Source: Scylla paramamosain
Lineage: Eukaryota > Arthropoda > Malacostraca > Decapoda > Portunidae
Reading direction: 5' to 3'
Assembly (NCBI RefSeq): GCF_035594125.1
Contig: NC_087171.1
Span: 14,351,767-14,415,766, forward strand
DNA: 64,000 nucleotides
In this document: one piece after another, positions 23,864-35,085 of the stretch
Layout of the letters: each line of letters starts with the position of its first letter
Position numbering within the stretch: the first letter of the stretch is position 1
Program-made: the position numbers and the translations under genes
Notes under the pieces: generated by a model
The model's input: the letters and a program-made list of their open reading frames with translations, nothing else
What the model was told of the DNA's origin: nothing
The model's database searches: none

Positions 23864-23967
23864 CAGCATATCGTGGGAATTTTTATTAATTTTCGCCCTG
23901 ACTGCATCCTCCTCCCTCTCCTCCTCCTCCTCCTCCTCCTCCTGCTCCTCCTCCTCCTCCTCCTCCT
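23369..23967 (+). repeat. Cluster of (CT)n, (GT)n, (CT)n, (CT)n and (CCT)n
   Basis: CT at 23369-23453, GT at 23503-23545, CT at 23636-23691, CT at 23793-23861 and CCT (one GCT) at 23909-23967. Spacers of 45-100 bp are unique; the one before the last CT tract holds degenerate GACTGATTGACTGAC. Confidence 0.95.
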
Positions 23968-24264
23968 TGTGTGTCCAGTGACGTGAAAAAAGTTAAGAGA
24001 CAAGTTGGTTGAATCTAATTACACACGTGCGCTTGGCCGAAAACAGTCAAGTGCATAAATTAATCGAGGAAATAACGCAGGAAACGCGAGTAGACGAAAC
24101 TGAAGAAACCGGTGCAAGGGGAGAAGGAATGAAGAAGACGCTAATTAATCCTCGCGAAGTCACTGGAGAGTAAGGGAGTTTTGAGTTTTGTTGAAATTGT
24201 AAGTAGAGGAGGGAAGGGAAGGACACGGCAAAGAACGGGAAGCGGAGAGAGCGTGGTGTGAGAA

Positions 24265-24520
24265 GCCTGAATGTGTTGAATTATTAAATGTATAACCTGA
24301 ATGAGTCCGCTAAATGACCGTGGACCATTAAGAAAGAGGAAGAAGAGGAGAACGAGGAGGGGGTGAGGAAAAGGAGAATCGTGGGAGGAATAACACAACA
24401 GTGGACTGAAAGCAAAATATGTTATGAGAAACCAAAATGATATTAAGGTGCTGAGTTATGAAATATTTAATGGACTCCGTTGTATGACCGCACACCATTA
24501 AGGAGGAGGAGTGGGAGTGG
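24265..24520 (+). repeat. Diffuse duplication, about 172-bp spacing
   Basis: GTGTTGAATTATTAAATG near 24273 pairs with GTGCTGAGTTATGAAATA near 24449. AATGACCGTGGACCATTAAG near 24313 pairs with TATGACCGCACACCATTAAG near 24483. Both copies lead into GGAGGA-type purine sequence. Confidence 0.7.
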
Positions 24521-24901
24521 AGTTGCCTCTTTTGTTGCCTTAGTGAAGGAGAGTCAGTCAATGGGCGGCACTGTACTGATTAATTAATACCTCTAAGCAA
24601 GGGACAATCATGAGGTATTGAGTGCAGCAAGGTACGGGGTGTGAGCAGCAGCCGTTGACTCCTCCCAATGTTTGTATTATCATTAGTATTAGTATCGGTG
24701 TTGCCACTGAACCCGTGTAGTGGTGAAGGAATGTCAAACAGCAAACGTACATAGTTGGTCTGATCCCGCGGACGAGAGGTTGAAAGATTTGGGAAACGTG
24801 CGTGGTTTTGTGGTGAACGCTACATCACGCACGCCTCATGTTGCCTTACACTGCTGGATAAGGTACTCAGAGGAGCTAGATTATTGTCCTATGATCTGTC
24901 T
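24521..24901. other. Unique sequence, no gene recognised
   Basis: Mixed composition. The 128-codon frame that begins at 24720 crosses the CTA array and has no domain I recognise. Confidence 0.4.
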
Positions 24902-24903
24902 AT

Positions 24904-24938
<35 letters not shown>

Positions 24939-24939
24939 G
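24902..24939 (+). repeat. (CTA)n trinucleotide repeat
   Basis: About 12 units. Confidence 0.94.
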
Positions 24940-25409
24940 ACCGACATCCATACGAAACGAGGATACCCAAGACGAGGCGTGCACTTACATACATTCACTC
25001 TCACGCACATAAGCATTTCCTCACTTATACAATGGCGATAAAGACAATGGGAAAATACAGCGTGCTTCTAGTCTCTTACAACTTTCAATGCTGCTCCTCT
25101 TTATAGTCTACCAAAGCACAAACATCAGTAACCGTCATAACTTTGGTAATAACTCATCAATGGTTAGTTATAAAGCACTTGTTTGTTATTGTCTGTGTCG
25201 GCGTCTTCATATCCCGGCGATCAATGAAGGTATTTCCCCTCAGTGTCGGTGAATGCAGGCTGGCGGGCTTCGTTTAATCTCTCCTCGCAGGGAAGGAAGG
25301 TTTTGGATACCAGAGATTAACTATTTTTTCTCTTGCTTAATCCCTTGATGAGATGTGCGTAATACCTAACTCTTCATTCACTCCATAGAGAGCACCACAC
25401 TCCCCCCCA

Positions 25410-25410
<1 letters not shown>
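24940..25410. other. Unique sequence, no gene recognised
   Basis: Nothing identified. Confidence 0.4.

Positions 25411-25446
<36 letters not shown>
25411..25446 (+). repeat. (CA)n microsatellite
   Basis: About 17 units. Confidence 0.94.
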
Positions 25447-25451
<5 letters not shown>

Positions 25452-25664
25452 GCCACAGATTACACCGTCTTGCTAACTCTTCTTTCTTCTGCTTTTGCAC
25501 CGTAGTTATCTTTCGCTAATACTGTAGTTAGTGTTGTGAAGCGTTGAAAAATCAAACCGCCTTGAAAGTTCCTGAAAGTCCTTTGCTGTGTGATGTTCCT
25601 TGAGTAAAGCGAATTAGTGTGGAGATGTTTGATACTGTACATAGGTATCTTTTCTCTCCTTCTC

Positions 25665-25791
25665 TCTCCTGTTAATACTGTAGAAATCTCGTTAATCTGT
25701 CACTAGAACCGTAAAAATAGTCTTAGAAAAACACTTATGACTTGAACTAGAACCTTTTGAAAATAGTGGAGTAGCGGTAGTGTTTCAGAAT
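25665..25791 (-). mobile_element. Inverted-repeat element, truncated copy 4
   Basis: Reverse orientation. It retains GTTAATACTGTAGAAATCTC, GTTAATCTGTCACTAGAACC, ACTTGAACTAGAACC, CTTTTGAAAATAGTGG and terminal GTGTTTCAGAATG, but lacks the half that carries the GAACCCGGCTAATC landmark. Only about 90 bp from the next copy, which lies in the opposite orientation. Confidence 0.78.
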
Positions 25792-25880
25792 GTGGTTCAT
25801 GAATGTAAGGTGGCGTGGTCCTTAAACCTGATTATCTCTGCATAACACATCTCGCTTTGCCGTCCGCACCACTCAGGCCG

Positions 25881-26083
25881 GTATTGTGAAACTATTCTGA
25901 GCCTCACCTCCACTGCTATTAAAAGGCTTTACTATTTGAAGTTACACGTGTTTTCATTGATGCTTTTACAATTCTAGTGACAGGTTAACAAGATTCATAC
26001 AAGAAAACACTCTTGAGAACCCGGCTAATCTCTGTGGCCTTTGAAGAAAAGTCGTGGTCAGAGAGCATAGCGTTTCTGAATAC
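25881..26083 (+). mobile_element. Inverted-repeat element, copy 5
   Basis: Ends GTATTGTGAAACTATTCTG and AGCGTTTCTGAATAC. Outside these, GGCCG on the left and CGGACC on the right extend the inverted repeat, and both flanks carry TCA immediately outside. That could be a 3-bp target duplication, but no other copy confirms it. Internal landmarks TTCTAGTGACAGGTTAACAAG and GAACCCGGCTAATC are intact. Confidence 0.88.
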
Positions 26084-26328
26084 GGACCTCACTTGTGGTA
26101 CAGGGACTCTGGGTTACAGGTGTTGGCCAGGCACGACGCGGACATCCCTCGCCTGCTGGTGCCACGAATTATTCACCTCACAGCGACTCTTTATTTACGC
26201 TCCAGTATTTTGTTAGCCTGGCAAATGGGGGAGAGGAAATATAGCGTATACGTATATCAGTATGGGAAGAGGATTTATAGTTTTTAATGTTTTGGACCGG
26301 AGTTATTGAAATGGATGTATGTACTGGT

Positions 26329-26334
<6 letters not shown>
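26084..26334. other. Unique sequence, no gene recognised
   Basis: Nothing identified. Confidence 0.4.
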
Positions 26335-26368
<34 letters not shown>

Positions 26369-26453
26369 GATGGGAACGGGACTGTAATGAATGAGAATGA
26401 CAAGGAAAACTTTGTGCGAACTCTTCTTTGATCAGGAGCTGGCTTTATTGGGC

Positions 26454-26498
<45 letters not shown>

Positions 26499-26525
26499 GA
26501 ACGTAAGATTAGATTATAACCATTA

Positions 26526-26570
<45 letters not shown>

Positions 26571-26722
26571 TACAAAAAAAAAAAAAAAGAGAGAAAAACA
26601 CGAAAATACCACTGAAGTATATCCTTATTCTGCCTATAATTCTTCGATCTGGTCTTGACGGAACTGAGCGGTGCAGGACGGAGGAGGAGGAGGAGGAGGA
26701 GGAGGAGGAGGAGGAGGAGGAG
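26335..26722. repeat. Cluster of (GT)n, (GA)n, (CA)n-(A)n and (GGA)n
   Basis: GT 26335-26367, GA 26457-26494, CA 26527-26567 running into A to 26589, GGA 26680-26722. The GT and CA tracts are complementary and about 160 bp apart. Confidence 0.94.
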
Positions 26723-26968
26723 GCAGCAAGCAAGAAGAGTTATGACGCAAGGTCCGGCTAGTGGCGGCGGTAAAAACAGCGACAGCGAGAGGGAGGAAAT
26801 CGATCGAGGCGTAAGGTAACCTGAACACAACATTCCACCATCGTATATCATAGTTCCGCTGGAGTCCTGAGTCACCTCCATGAGAGAGAGAGAGAGGGAA
26901 AAGAATAACGATATATACATGCGTGATTCATGCGATAAGAGTTGCGTAGGCGTGGAGGGAGAGTTTGT

Positions 26969-27255
26969 AAGGCACAGAAGTTAGAGGAGGGATGTGAGGT
27001 GTTGTATATGAGTACCATACATAAAAAAGATGTTTGCTTTGCTCTCTTTTATCTCTGTAGGAAAGTAATGCGTTGAGGTTCTTTTGTGGTTGGTCTTGTG
27101 TCTTTTAACGTGTAAGGGTCGGAGGAAGAGGGATGTAAGGTGAAATATGAATACTATGTCTTGAAAGATGTTTGTTTTGATTTTTTCTCTTCGTCACTGT
27201 AGGAAAATAATGCGTTTAGTTTCTTGTGTAGTTATTCTTGTCTTTTTTAATGTGT
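26969..27255 (+). repeat. Tandem duplication, about 143-bp units
   Basis: Two adjacent units share GAGGGATGTGAGGTG/GAGGGATGTAAGGTG, ATATGAGTACCAT/ATATGAATACTAT, AAAGATGTTTGCTTTG/AAAGATGTTTGTTTTG, CTGTAGGAAAGTAATGCGTT/CTGTAGGAAAATAATGCGTT, and GTCTTTTAACGTGT/GTCTTTTTTAATGTGT. This is the best conserved of the long-period duplications here. The shared CTGTAGGAAA could mimic a splice acceptor. Confidence 0.9.
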
Positions 27256-27503
27256 TTTAAGGGTGTTATGTTTTATTTAGACTATTTTTTATAGTTAATT
27301 ATATCTATTTATGTATCTGTATGTCTATCTGTATCTTTCTAACTATCTATCTATCTGTGAGTGAAGTACTGTAATGGTGGTAACGGTTAGGAATTGTTGT
27401 GGCGATTATTAACTGCCATCATCGTTACCTTCGCCATTACTGGTACTGTTAGTGTCATAAGTTTGTTTACGATGCCGTTATTGATTTGCTGTTCAGATTT
27501 ATC

Positions 27504-27505
<2 letters not shown>

Positions 27506-27541
<36 letters not shown>

Positions 27542-27581
27542 CTGAATAATTTGTGTGTATAATCGTTACTGTCTTGATGGT

Positions 27582-27663
<82 letters not shown>
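27506..27663. repeat. (GT)n and (CA)n inverted pair
   Basis: GT 27506-27539 and CA 27584-27663, about 45 bp apart and complementary, so a long hairpin stem is possible. Confidence 0.95.
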
Positions 27664-27929
27664 CCCTTAGCTCTCCTATCTGCTACATATCTTATCGCAA
27701 ATTATCTTTATCTATATAACTTCCTCCGTTACTCATATTCTTTTCCAGCTACACTGCATTCTTTCTTCCCTTCCTTTCCCTTCCCTCCCTTCTTTCGTTC
27801 CTTGACGCCATGGTATATACTAATTTCCTTTTTTATTTTTTTATCCCTGCCTATAATCTTGATCCACACCCACCATTACCTACACCATAATACTGATGTA
27901 TATTTCCCTGCCAGAACCATACGCACCTC
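27664..27929. other. Unique sequence, no gene recognised
   Basis: C/T-rich; nothing identified. Confidence 0.4.
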
Positions 27930-28410
27930 CCCTGAATCATACTATACATGTTCTCATACACTACTCGTCCCCACTCTTACCGACTCCTCTCCAAAATACA
28001 TACGTACAGTGCCAAAAATGCTTACTCTTCAATACTCTTTTCATTTACATTCAATAAACTCCTCGAAACAGTGTTCATTCTTCCATGCGCTCCCCAGAAC
28101 ATCGCTTATTTCTCTCATACACTCTCCAAAACATCACTTATTCTCCTTATGCATTGCCCAAAACGTCATTCATTCTATCATGCACTCCCAAAAACATCAC
28201 ATATCTTCCTATATATTTCCCAAAACAATTACACACTCCCATACATTCCCAAACCCATTACACTCCCATACACTCCCATTCACATTCTATAGACTGCTCC
28301 CAAACATCCTCCCATACATTCCCAAAACATCATTTTCTCTCCCATACACCTCCTGAAAACAACAGTTACATTCCAGTACACACTTCTCTTTCGCCCCATA
28401 CATTCCCTTA
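27930..28410 (+). repeat. Degenerate minisatellite, about 30-bp unit
   Basis: The consensus is close to CATACACTCCCAAAACATCA followed by CTTATTCTCC, drifting from unit to unit with about 13-15 units. Unit borders are marked by CCAAAACATCA, CCCAAAACGTCA, CCCAAAACAATTA and CCTGAAAACAAC. It opens three overlapping plus-strand frames of 108-267 codons whose Ser/His/Pro/Thr pattern simply follows the unit. Confidence 0.85.
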
Positions 28411-28620
28411 ATATTATTCATCCTTCACTTCCTTGCTCCCTTTCTTCGTTCCTCCCTTTATTCATTCCATCCTTCCAATGAGAAATCCAATCAATGTGAT
28501 GACAATCTTTTACAGGAAAGAAGAAGAAAGGAAAGGAAAGAGGAAAAAAACATGTAAATTGACTCTCTCATTTTTGCCACACCAAGATGAAAGATTTATA
28601 TATTCATACAGTCCCCCTTC

Positions 28621-28720
<100 letters not shown>

Positions 28721-28929
28721 TCTCAGGTGTGTGTAATTTTTTCTCCCCACGCTTCTTCTTCTTCTTCCTTCGGGAATGTGAAAGTGAGATTATAATTATA
28801 TAAGAACGTAAAATTACTGTGGGAAGACTTGTGGCAGGTGTTGCAGGGATATTATTTGCTATCTTATTATTAAAGGGAGTGGATGGGAGAGCTGTTGGGG
28901 ATTTTTTGTTATTTGCATGTATGTGTTGG

Positions 28930-29145
28930 ACTTCGAGGAGGGAATGAGGTGGAGGCGAAGGGAAGGAAGAGCAAGAGTGTGAAAGAGGTTGGAAGAGAGA
29001 GATGGAGTTTGAAGAGCGAGAGACAAGAGTGGAGTGAGAGGTGGAAAGCAGGGAAAGGAGAAGGAAAGAGGGGGAGAAGGAGAGACAGAGGTATAAAATG
29101 AGGTGGAAAAGTAGGGAGAAGAGAGGAGAAGGAAGAAAACGGGTG

Positions 29146-29207
<62 letters not shown>

Positions 29208-29210
29208 GGG
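28930..29210 (+). repeat. Purine-rich tract ending in (GA)n and G8
   Basis: GGAGGCGAAGG and GAGAGATGGAG words lead into a GA run from 29148, ending in a G8 homopolymer. The opposite strand carries a 251-codon low-complexity frame that is not a gene. Confidence 0.85.
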
Positions 29211-29454
29211 ATAAAGAAAGAGGAGGCATACGTCGAGCAAATCCGCGGAACATGTGGGTCGAGTTACTGTAATTTTCACGGAAGAGGGAATGAGGAAGAG
29301 AAGAGAAGGAGTGGGCGATAATTTCTCTCCATCGTTATGTCTGGCTCGCACTTATCACACCCCCCCCTCCTCGTCTCCCTCCTCTACCTACCCTCTCCCT
29401 TGCTCTCTCTCGCTCTGGCTCTCCTTCCCGTACTTCCCAGAGACACCCACGGGA

Positions 29455-29522
29455 ACCTGCAGGAGTCTTCATGAAACTCCATACTGAAAATTAGTCACTT
29501 CCTCGACTTTGGTAATAGATAA

Positions 29523-29553
<31 letters not shown>

Positions 29554-29750
29554 TGTGTATTTTTTCCCAACCTTAATATCCAGAAGTGTTCATTCCGTTT
29601 ACTGTTTTCACGAATTCCCCCTGAGTCATGATGTAACACTGAAAATTACCAGTTTCTTTTGACCTTGGTAATACTTTCGTTGTTGTTTTTTTTTTTTTTC
29701 TGGCATTCTAATCCCCCGAGCAATTCACTCTGTCAGCGAAGTCCGCGAGT
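29455..29750 (+). repeat. Diffuse duplication, about 158-bp spacing, with (GT)n
   Basis: TCATGAAACTCCATACTGAA near 29468 pairs with TCATGATGTAACACTGAA near 29626. AAAATTAGTCACTTCCTCGA pairs with AAAATTACCAGTTTCTTTTGA, and CTTTGGTAATAGA with CCTTGGTAATACT. A GT tract (29524-29559) lies inside the first unit only. Confidence 0.7.
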
Positions 29751-29804
29751 GAGTCACGCTGACCCGACTTCCTGGAGCAGCAGCAGGGGGCGAGCCATTC
29801 ATTG

Positions 29805-30025
29805 CACTGTCTGCTGAAACACTCCTGCCCGCACCTACGTACACTGCTTTCATAAGGCTCTAATTTAGGTTACACGGTTTTTTCAAGGGTGTTTTTACGA
29901 TTCTAGCGACATATAACAAGATTTCCACATTATTAACAGAAGAAACAGCCTTGAGAACCCGGATAATCATCTCTGTAGCCTTTAAAAACAGTCGTGGTGA
30001 GAGAGCAAAGCGTTTCAGAAGGCCC
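29805..30025 (+). mobile_element. Inverted-repeat element, copy 6
   Basis: Landmarks GCTGAAACACTCCTGCC, GGCTCTAATTTAGGTTACAC, GATTCTAGCGACATATAAC, ACATTATTAACAGAAGAAAC, GAACCCGGATAATCATCT and GCAAAGCGTTTCAGAAGG. The left terminus is diverged (CTGTCTGCTGAAAC); the right end runs into GGCCCG. Confidence 0.84.
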
Positions 30026-31299
30026 GTCATTGTGTCAGCTCGTACACATTGTCAGTCCGTCGTCAGCACCAGGCGGCAGTCGGGCGAGGGACGCGGCGCA
30101 CGAGTCGAGTCCGTTTGTCGGGAGTAATGTTCGTCACTGTTGAATAATGCACGACAACCGCTTCGTCCCCCTGTGTAACGAGGGATCGGCCAGATAATTG
30201 GAAATGTAACCCTGGACTACCACGAAGGAGTGAGTGAAGAGTGAGTCGCCAGAGAAACACAGGTGGACACAATTTCTCACCCGTTGTTTTCTGCACGCGG
30301 AAATGAGAGAGTCGCGCCGCTTCCATCTTCTACCCTCTTCGCTTACAACTCATCTACCGGATATTTAACTCCGCCATCAGGAATGAAAATATGATACATT
30401 TCTCTGAGTTATTACGTTCGTGACAAGCAATTTCTTATTCTCAGTGACTGTTGCCATTCATTTTTCAGAGGTAATGAGCGAAGGTTCGGGTGTCCCTGTT
30501 AGGCCGAGGGTGGGGTGCATAGGAAGGGACGGTGGAGGGGCGAGGGGAGTCAGTCACGCCAGAGGGGAGGGCCAGGGAGGGGGCGGTACCCTTTTATACC
30601 TAACAATTTTCTCACGATGGTATACAGTAAAGCACAACATTATACCTCGTACCTTGACTTCCTTTGTGTGTGTCTTTGTGCGTGGCTTGATTACTTCGTA
30701 TGTCCTTTTTTTTTTTTTTTTCTATTTCTGGTTTGTCTCAGGAAGTTTGGAATTTATTAATGTTGCAGGTTTGTGGGTAAAAAGCACTCTGAATAAGTGG
30801 TGGCTAATTCTCCCTCGTACTTAGTCTCCTCTTGCCCCGTATTTTTGTTCACCATAATGTCCACCGCTGGTCATTATAAGGTAGAACAAAGTTTGCATTG
30901 TGACCTTTTCGCAGCTCCCCACCCGTGCACGCGACGCTGTCACCTCGGGTCACGCGAGGCGCGCTGGGGCAAGACACTCGCTTTTGAAGAACACAGAGCG
31001 AGGGAGTCTGGGCAGTTAATGTGAATAGGGAAGGGAAGGAAAGAGTCGAGCAACTTGTGGTGTTTTCTCCGTCCCTGTATTCACTGAGTCGAGTAGCGAA
31101 GTTCTTTGTCTTAATTCCCTACGCCGCCGCCGCTCCCCTACACTGACTCAACTTCACGCACCCTCCTTCGTATAGTTGTTAGGTAATATATATGGATTAT
31201 TCATGACAAAGTGATGTAGCGAGCCTTAGCGAGCCTTTTTCCCTCGCCTCAGTGTGCCCCATCCCGCCCCGCTCATTCTCGCTCCATCTACTCCCCGCC
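30026..31299. other. Unique sequence with GC-rich patches, no gene recognised
   Basis: A moderately GC-rich stretch covers 30050-30340 and another 30480-30590. Frames of 75-134 codons show no domain. A GCCGCCGCCGCTCC word near 31120 and CGAGCC repeats near 31225 are noted. It could include promoter or exon sequence, but nothing proves it. Confidence 0.4.
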
Positions 31300-31510
31300 T
31301 CTAAATGCCCTACGCCATCATATACTTATCCATAGACATTTCCCTACCCCAGGATACTCTCTGTCCCTAAGTACTCCCTAATCCCAGCCCTAGATACTCC
31401 CTGCTCCCAAACACTCCCTCTCCCAGCTGCTTTCCATTCTGCCTCAGACCACCTTTCCAGACGCTCTATTTCCCAGATACTTCCCCTCTAGAGCATTCAT
31501 CCTCTAAATA
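31300..31510 (+). repeat. Degenerate minisatellite, about 18-22-bp unit
   Basis: Variants of CCTAGATACTCCCTGCTCCC: CCAGGATACTCTCTGTCCC, AAGTACTCCCTAATCCC, AAACACTCCCTCTCCC, AGATACTTCCCCTCTAG and TAAATACCCCGCGCCC. Confidence 0.65.
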
Positions 31511-31941
31511 CCCCGCGCCCTGGTTGTTCCGTTCCCTTCAGTGCATTTCCAGCACGCTCATGGACGCGGGAAACAAGCAGTGATTAATTCACTTGAGGGA
31601 ATTTCAAAGAGGCTATTCTTATCTGGCCTTGTGAACACCCTGTCTTGTGCTATTAACCATTTCGAATTCTGGGAAGGAAATAATGAATCACTGAGTAGAT
31701 TTGTCGGTTTAGAAGCTTTTCCGCAGCAAAGATGAGTTGTTAGAATCTATTTTGACAACTGGTTTCATGATGCCTTTTGTGTATGGAGTGGGCAGCTTCC
31801 GTCCCTCCCTTCCCTTGCCCGCCTCGGCAGCCGCGTGGCCGCCTGTCCATCCCAGGCTCTCGCTCCCTCATTGTTCTCATATCCGGTCACTCTTCTTCCC
31901 CCAAGCACCCTCCACGCCCCGCACTATCCGCCTCCTTGTGT

Positions 31942-31946
<5 letters not shown>
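31511..31946. other. Unique sequence, no gene recognised
   Basis: A C-rich second half leads into the CT tract. The 64-codon frame at 31541-31735 has mixed composition but no recognised domain. Confidence 0.4.

Positions 31947-32031
<85 letters not shown>
31947..32031 (+). repeat. (CT)n microsatellite, about 42 units
   Basis: Perfect run within C/T-rich DNA. Confidence 0.97.
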
Positions 32032-32035
<4 letters not shown>

Positions 32036-32399
32036 CCCCTCTTAATCTTCCTCTCGCCATATGTAACCCTTCCTTCTTACTTCCTCTTTCCTTCCTCTCC
32101 CCGCTCTCTCCATCCCATCATCCCCTCCTCGCCTTATCCTCTTCATGAATAATAATCCGGGATTTATTTATAATAGTAGACAATAACCAGACCTATGAAA
32201 ACAGCACCCGGCAAAAAAAAAAAAAAAGCAGTGTGTTTGATGGTCTGGTCAAGGCCATGATAGAAAAAGAGGAGAAAAAGAAAGGGTGGCACTGAACTCG
32301 GGAAAACCTCAGCGAGATGGACATTCGTGCGGGAAAGATGACAGCCTTTGATATTTTTTCACCAGGTTCCTTCCATTCCAGGAAGTAATTATTGCCCGC

Positions 32400-32620
32400 A
32401 TTAAGGATCCCGCCCGCCGCTCGCCGTCTCGCCCCACCGGTGTGTCTGTCGCCCGCCGCTGGTCCTTTGCCCTGTCGCGAGCACGTCTCCGTTTTCTGAG
32501 TTGTGCGTCTCACTCATTCAGGTTTCCTCCTTCTCGTTCTGCACACATTTCGCGACGCGTCTCTTTGTGTCCGCCTCACCGCTCCTGTCGTCGCGCCGCA
32601 ACATGTGGACTCATTTGTCT
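32400..32620. promoter_or_regulatory. GC-rich, CpG-dense patch
   Basis: CGCCCGCCGCTCGCCGTCTC-type sequence with many CpG dinucleotides stands out from AT-rich surroundings. TCATTCAG followed by GTTTCC occurs near 32520. This could be a promoter or first exon, but no TATA box or downstream coding signal was found, and frames of 65-102 codons crossing it are unrecognised. Confidence 0.25.
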
Positions 32621-32939
32621 CTCTCAGAACTTGCGGGGGAAGTTTTCTCTTTACAGCCAAGGTTTGTGGGGGAAGGAGAGAAAAAGACACACGGGTGACA
32701 GGGGGACACTTAAAAAAATCCGATTGTTGGTTAGGAAATATGGATGTTAATGTCACGTTTCTGTAGATAAACACTATTTTCTCATTGTAGTGATGGAGAG
32801 GATGTTTGAGATGATGCTCTTGATTGTCGAAGGTTGACGAAGGCTGTGACTCTTGTTTCGCACTGAACGGCAAAGGTGAGCTGTGTTTTTGTTGACGCGT
32901 TTCACTTCGGCCACGTAAACGAGCATTCGTGGATGAAAC
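32621..32939. other. Unique sequence, no gene recognised
   Basis: Nothing identified. Confidence 0.4.
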
Positions 32940-33400
32940 TGGAAACTGAAGCTGGTGAAGGGAAACAAGAAAGATAAAGCAGATGGAGGAGAAGTGAAGA
33001 AAGAAAAAGAGGAACAAGTGAAAGAATAAAAAAAAATGATAAAGAAAAGAAGAACAAAAACAAAAGGAGAAGAAAGAAAATAAAATTCCAACGTTAAAAG
33101 GAATAAAAAGAAGAAAAAAAACAGAAGAAAGAAAAGAAAAGATATACGTTACAGGGCAATAAAAAAGAAGAAAAAGCAAGAGGAAAATGAAAAGAGAATA
33201 GTAAAGAGGAAGAGAAGAAAATAAGAGAATAAAGGAAGGAAAAAAAGATAGAAACTAAAAAAAATGAAGAGAAGAACCAAGGGAACAACAGAGAGCAGGT
33301 AAAATCGTTGCAGGAGGAAAGGAAAGAGGAAGAAAGAGAGCGAGGAAAAAGGATAATGGCAAAAGAGAGCTATGGAGACAGGGAAGAGCGATGGCGGTGG
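32940..33400 (+). repeat. Purine-rich tract (A/G on + strand)
   Basis: GAAGAAAG, AAAAAGGAA and GAGGAAG words with few pyrimidines for about 450 bp. Antisense Phe/Ser/Leu frames up to 221 codons are artefacts. Confidence 0.83.
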
Positions 33401-33444
33401 GAGGGAGGGAGGAACAAGAGAAGTGGCGGTGATAGTAACAGAGA

Positions 33445-33479
33445 CCACCACCACCACCACCACCACCACCACCACCATC
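33445..33479 (+). repeat. (CCA)n trinucleotide repeat
   Basis: About 11 units. Confidence 0.94.
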
Positions 33480-33579
33480 CACGTCCGGGTAATGTTGACC
33501 GTCCGATAAACACTGAGGGGATAGAGATAAGAGATAAGAGGAACAGTGAAGTGCAGTTGCTGATAGGAGGAAGGTGACG

Positions 33580-33611
<32 letters not shown>

Positions 33612-33705
33612 GCTAACTACTACTACTACTATTACTACCACTAACATCACCACTACCACCACCACTACTACAATTAGACTACCACTTCACGCTATACTAC
33701 TACTG

Positions 33706-33760
<55 letters not shown>

Positions 33761-33761
33761 C
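33580..33761 (+). repeat. Two (CTA)n arrays with CCA/ATC drift between
   Basis: CTA units 33580-33615, a drifted ACTACCACTAACATCACC segment to 33671, then about 20 more CTA units from about 33697. Confidence 0.92.
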
Positions 33762-33809
33762 AGACTGCAACTTAACACTCTTCACAAAATAATGACCCAT
33801 AATTTTTTT

Positions 33810-33972
33810 AACACTTCGAGCTGTCACAAGGACTATTTTCAAATGCCACTGACAGATTAGACGGGTTGTTATGGATGCTTTCCCAATTGATATCCCAGAA
33901 TTGCTGTTAAGTTATCACTAGAATCATGAAAACACTCCTGTAATTTCCAGAGACTGAAACGTTTGAGAATGC
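33810..33972 (-). mobile_element. Inverted-repeat element, variant copy 7
   Basis: Reverse orientation, diverged. GACTATTTTCAAATGCCACTG matches the element's GGCCACAG end. The middle reads TTTCCCAATTGATATCCCAG and TTATCACTAGAATCATGAAA, defining a variant shared with the 35.3-kb copy. Ends ACTGAAACGTTTGAGAATGC. Confidence 0.72.
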
Positions 33973-34080
33973 ATTAGAAATACGTATCAGATCTCGTTTA
34001 GCAGTTTATTTAGAAATCTTGGTATACAAATCAATGTGGGGGAAGAGGGAGAGACCGAAGGAGAGAGAGAATTAATACTC

Positions 34081-34288
34081 GTATTCTAAAACGCTTTGCT
34101 CTCCCAACACGACAATTTTCAAAGGCCACAGAGGTAATTTGTCGGGTTCTCACGAGTGTTTCTTCCTGTTAGTAAACTAGAAATGTTGTTAATTTGTCAC
34201 TGGAACCGTAAAAAAACACCCTTGAAAACTCGTGTAACTTCAACAAGAGCCTTTATTTTTGGTGGTGCGGAAGTGTCTCAAAATACAA
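34081..34288 (-). mobile_element. Inverted-repeat element, copy 8
   Basis: Full-length, reverse orientation: GTATTCTAAAACGCTTTGCT, TTTTCAAAGGCCACAGAGG, TCGGGTTCTCACGAGTGTTT, TTAATTTGTCACTGGAACCG, GAAAACTCGTGTAACTTCAA and AAGTGTCTCAAAATACAATC. Inverted termini are recognisable but each has two or three substitutions. It lies about 110 bp from the variant copy, in the same orientation. Confidence 0.88.
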
Positions 34289-34720
34289 TCCTAAGAATAA
34301 GGACCAAATCTCGACTGTCCCTCCACAGCATTCTCTTAGACTCACTCTCGTTTTCTTTCTCCACACGGGAAGGTCCTCGTAAATCAGAATATCACTCCGT
34401 AAATTCTCGAAAAACACAGAGGTGGAGAAGAAGACCCAGTGGTGATGGCTGGCCCCAGTGTACCATTTCCCGACACCCTCTCCCATTCCCGCCCATATAT
34501 CTCGCCCGGCGCCATTCAAGGATTAGCTAAGATTGGAGGTCTCCCCGGGATTTCTACGTCTAATATTTCTGTATTTTTTCTCAGTGTCTGTGTGTCTATG
34601 TGTGTGTCTGTCCTTTCATTCAGTGTCCGTATGTCTCGCCGCACGATTCACGAGGAAAGTGGTCACTGGTCAACCGCATCCGTACTGGACTCTTGTGTGT
34701 ATACCTGTTCTTTTCCTCCC

Positions 34721-34722
<2 letters not shown>
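34289..34722. other. Unique sequence, no gene recognised
   Basis: Mixed composition. Several overlapping frames (88-191 codons) run through it into the CT tract, and none has a domain I recognise. Confidence 0.4.

Positions 34723-34788
<66 letters not shown>
34723..34788 (+). repeat. (CT)n microsatellite, about 33 units
   Basis: Perfect run. After it, CCAGTGCCTACATCTCC near 34806 recurs as CCAGTGCCTACCTCTCC near 34889, an 80-90-bp duplication. Confidence 0.95.
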
Positions 34789-34793
<5 letters not shown>

Positions 34794-35085
34794 TTCTGAC
34801 CATCCCAGTGCCTACATCTCCTCCCCTCCCTGCTCCTCTCTCCACCTCCCTCCCTTCCTCCCACTCCCACTCATCCGGTCTAACTTTCCCAGTGCCTACC
34901 TCTCCCTCCCTCCCTGTTCCATGCGAGGGTCGGCCAGTCTGGTCTTGGTCTGTCTGGTCGCCGCTCCCTCAGCCGACATTAACGACCGCGATTGAAATCC
35001 TTCCCCGCACATGAATCTGAAAAGCCGAATCCATCTTACTCTTCACCGCCGTTTACTTAGGCAGTTTTATAAAGCTCATTGCTCT

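Noticed and set aside
28085..28411. Regular ~30-bp repeats considered as a CRISPR-like array
   Set aside because: Units are directly abutting and drift continuously; there are no constant repeats separated by unique spacers, and the DNA is eukaryotic.
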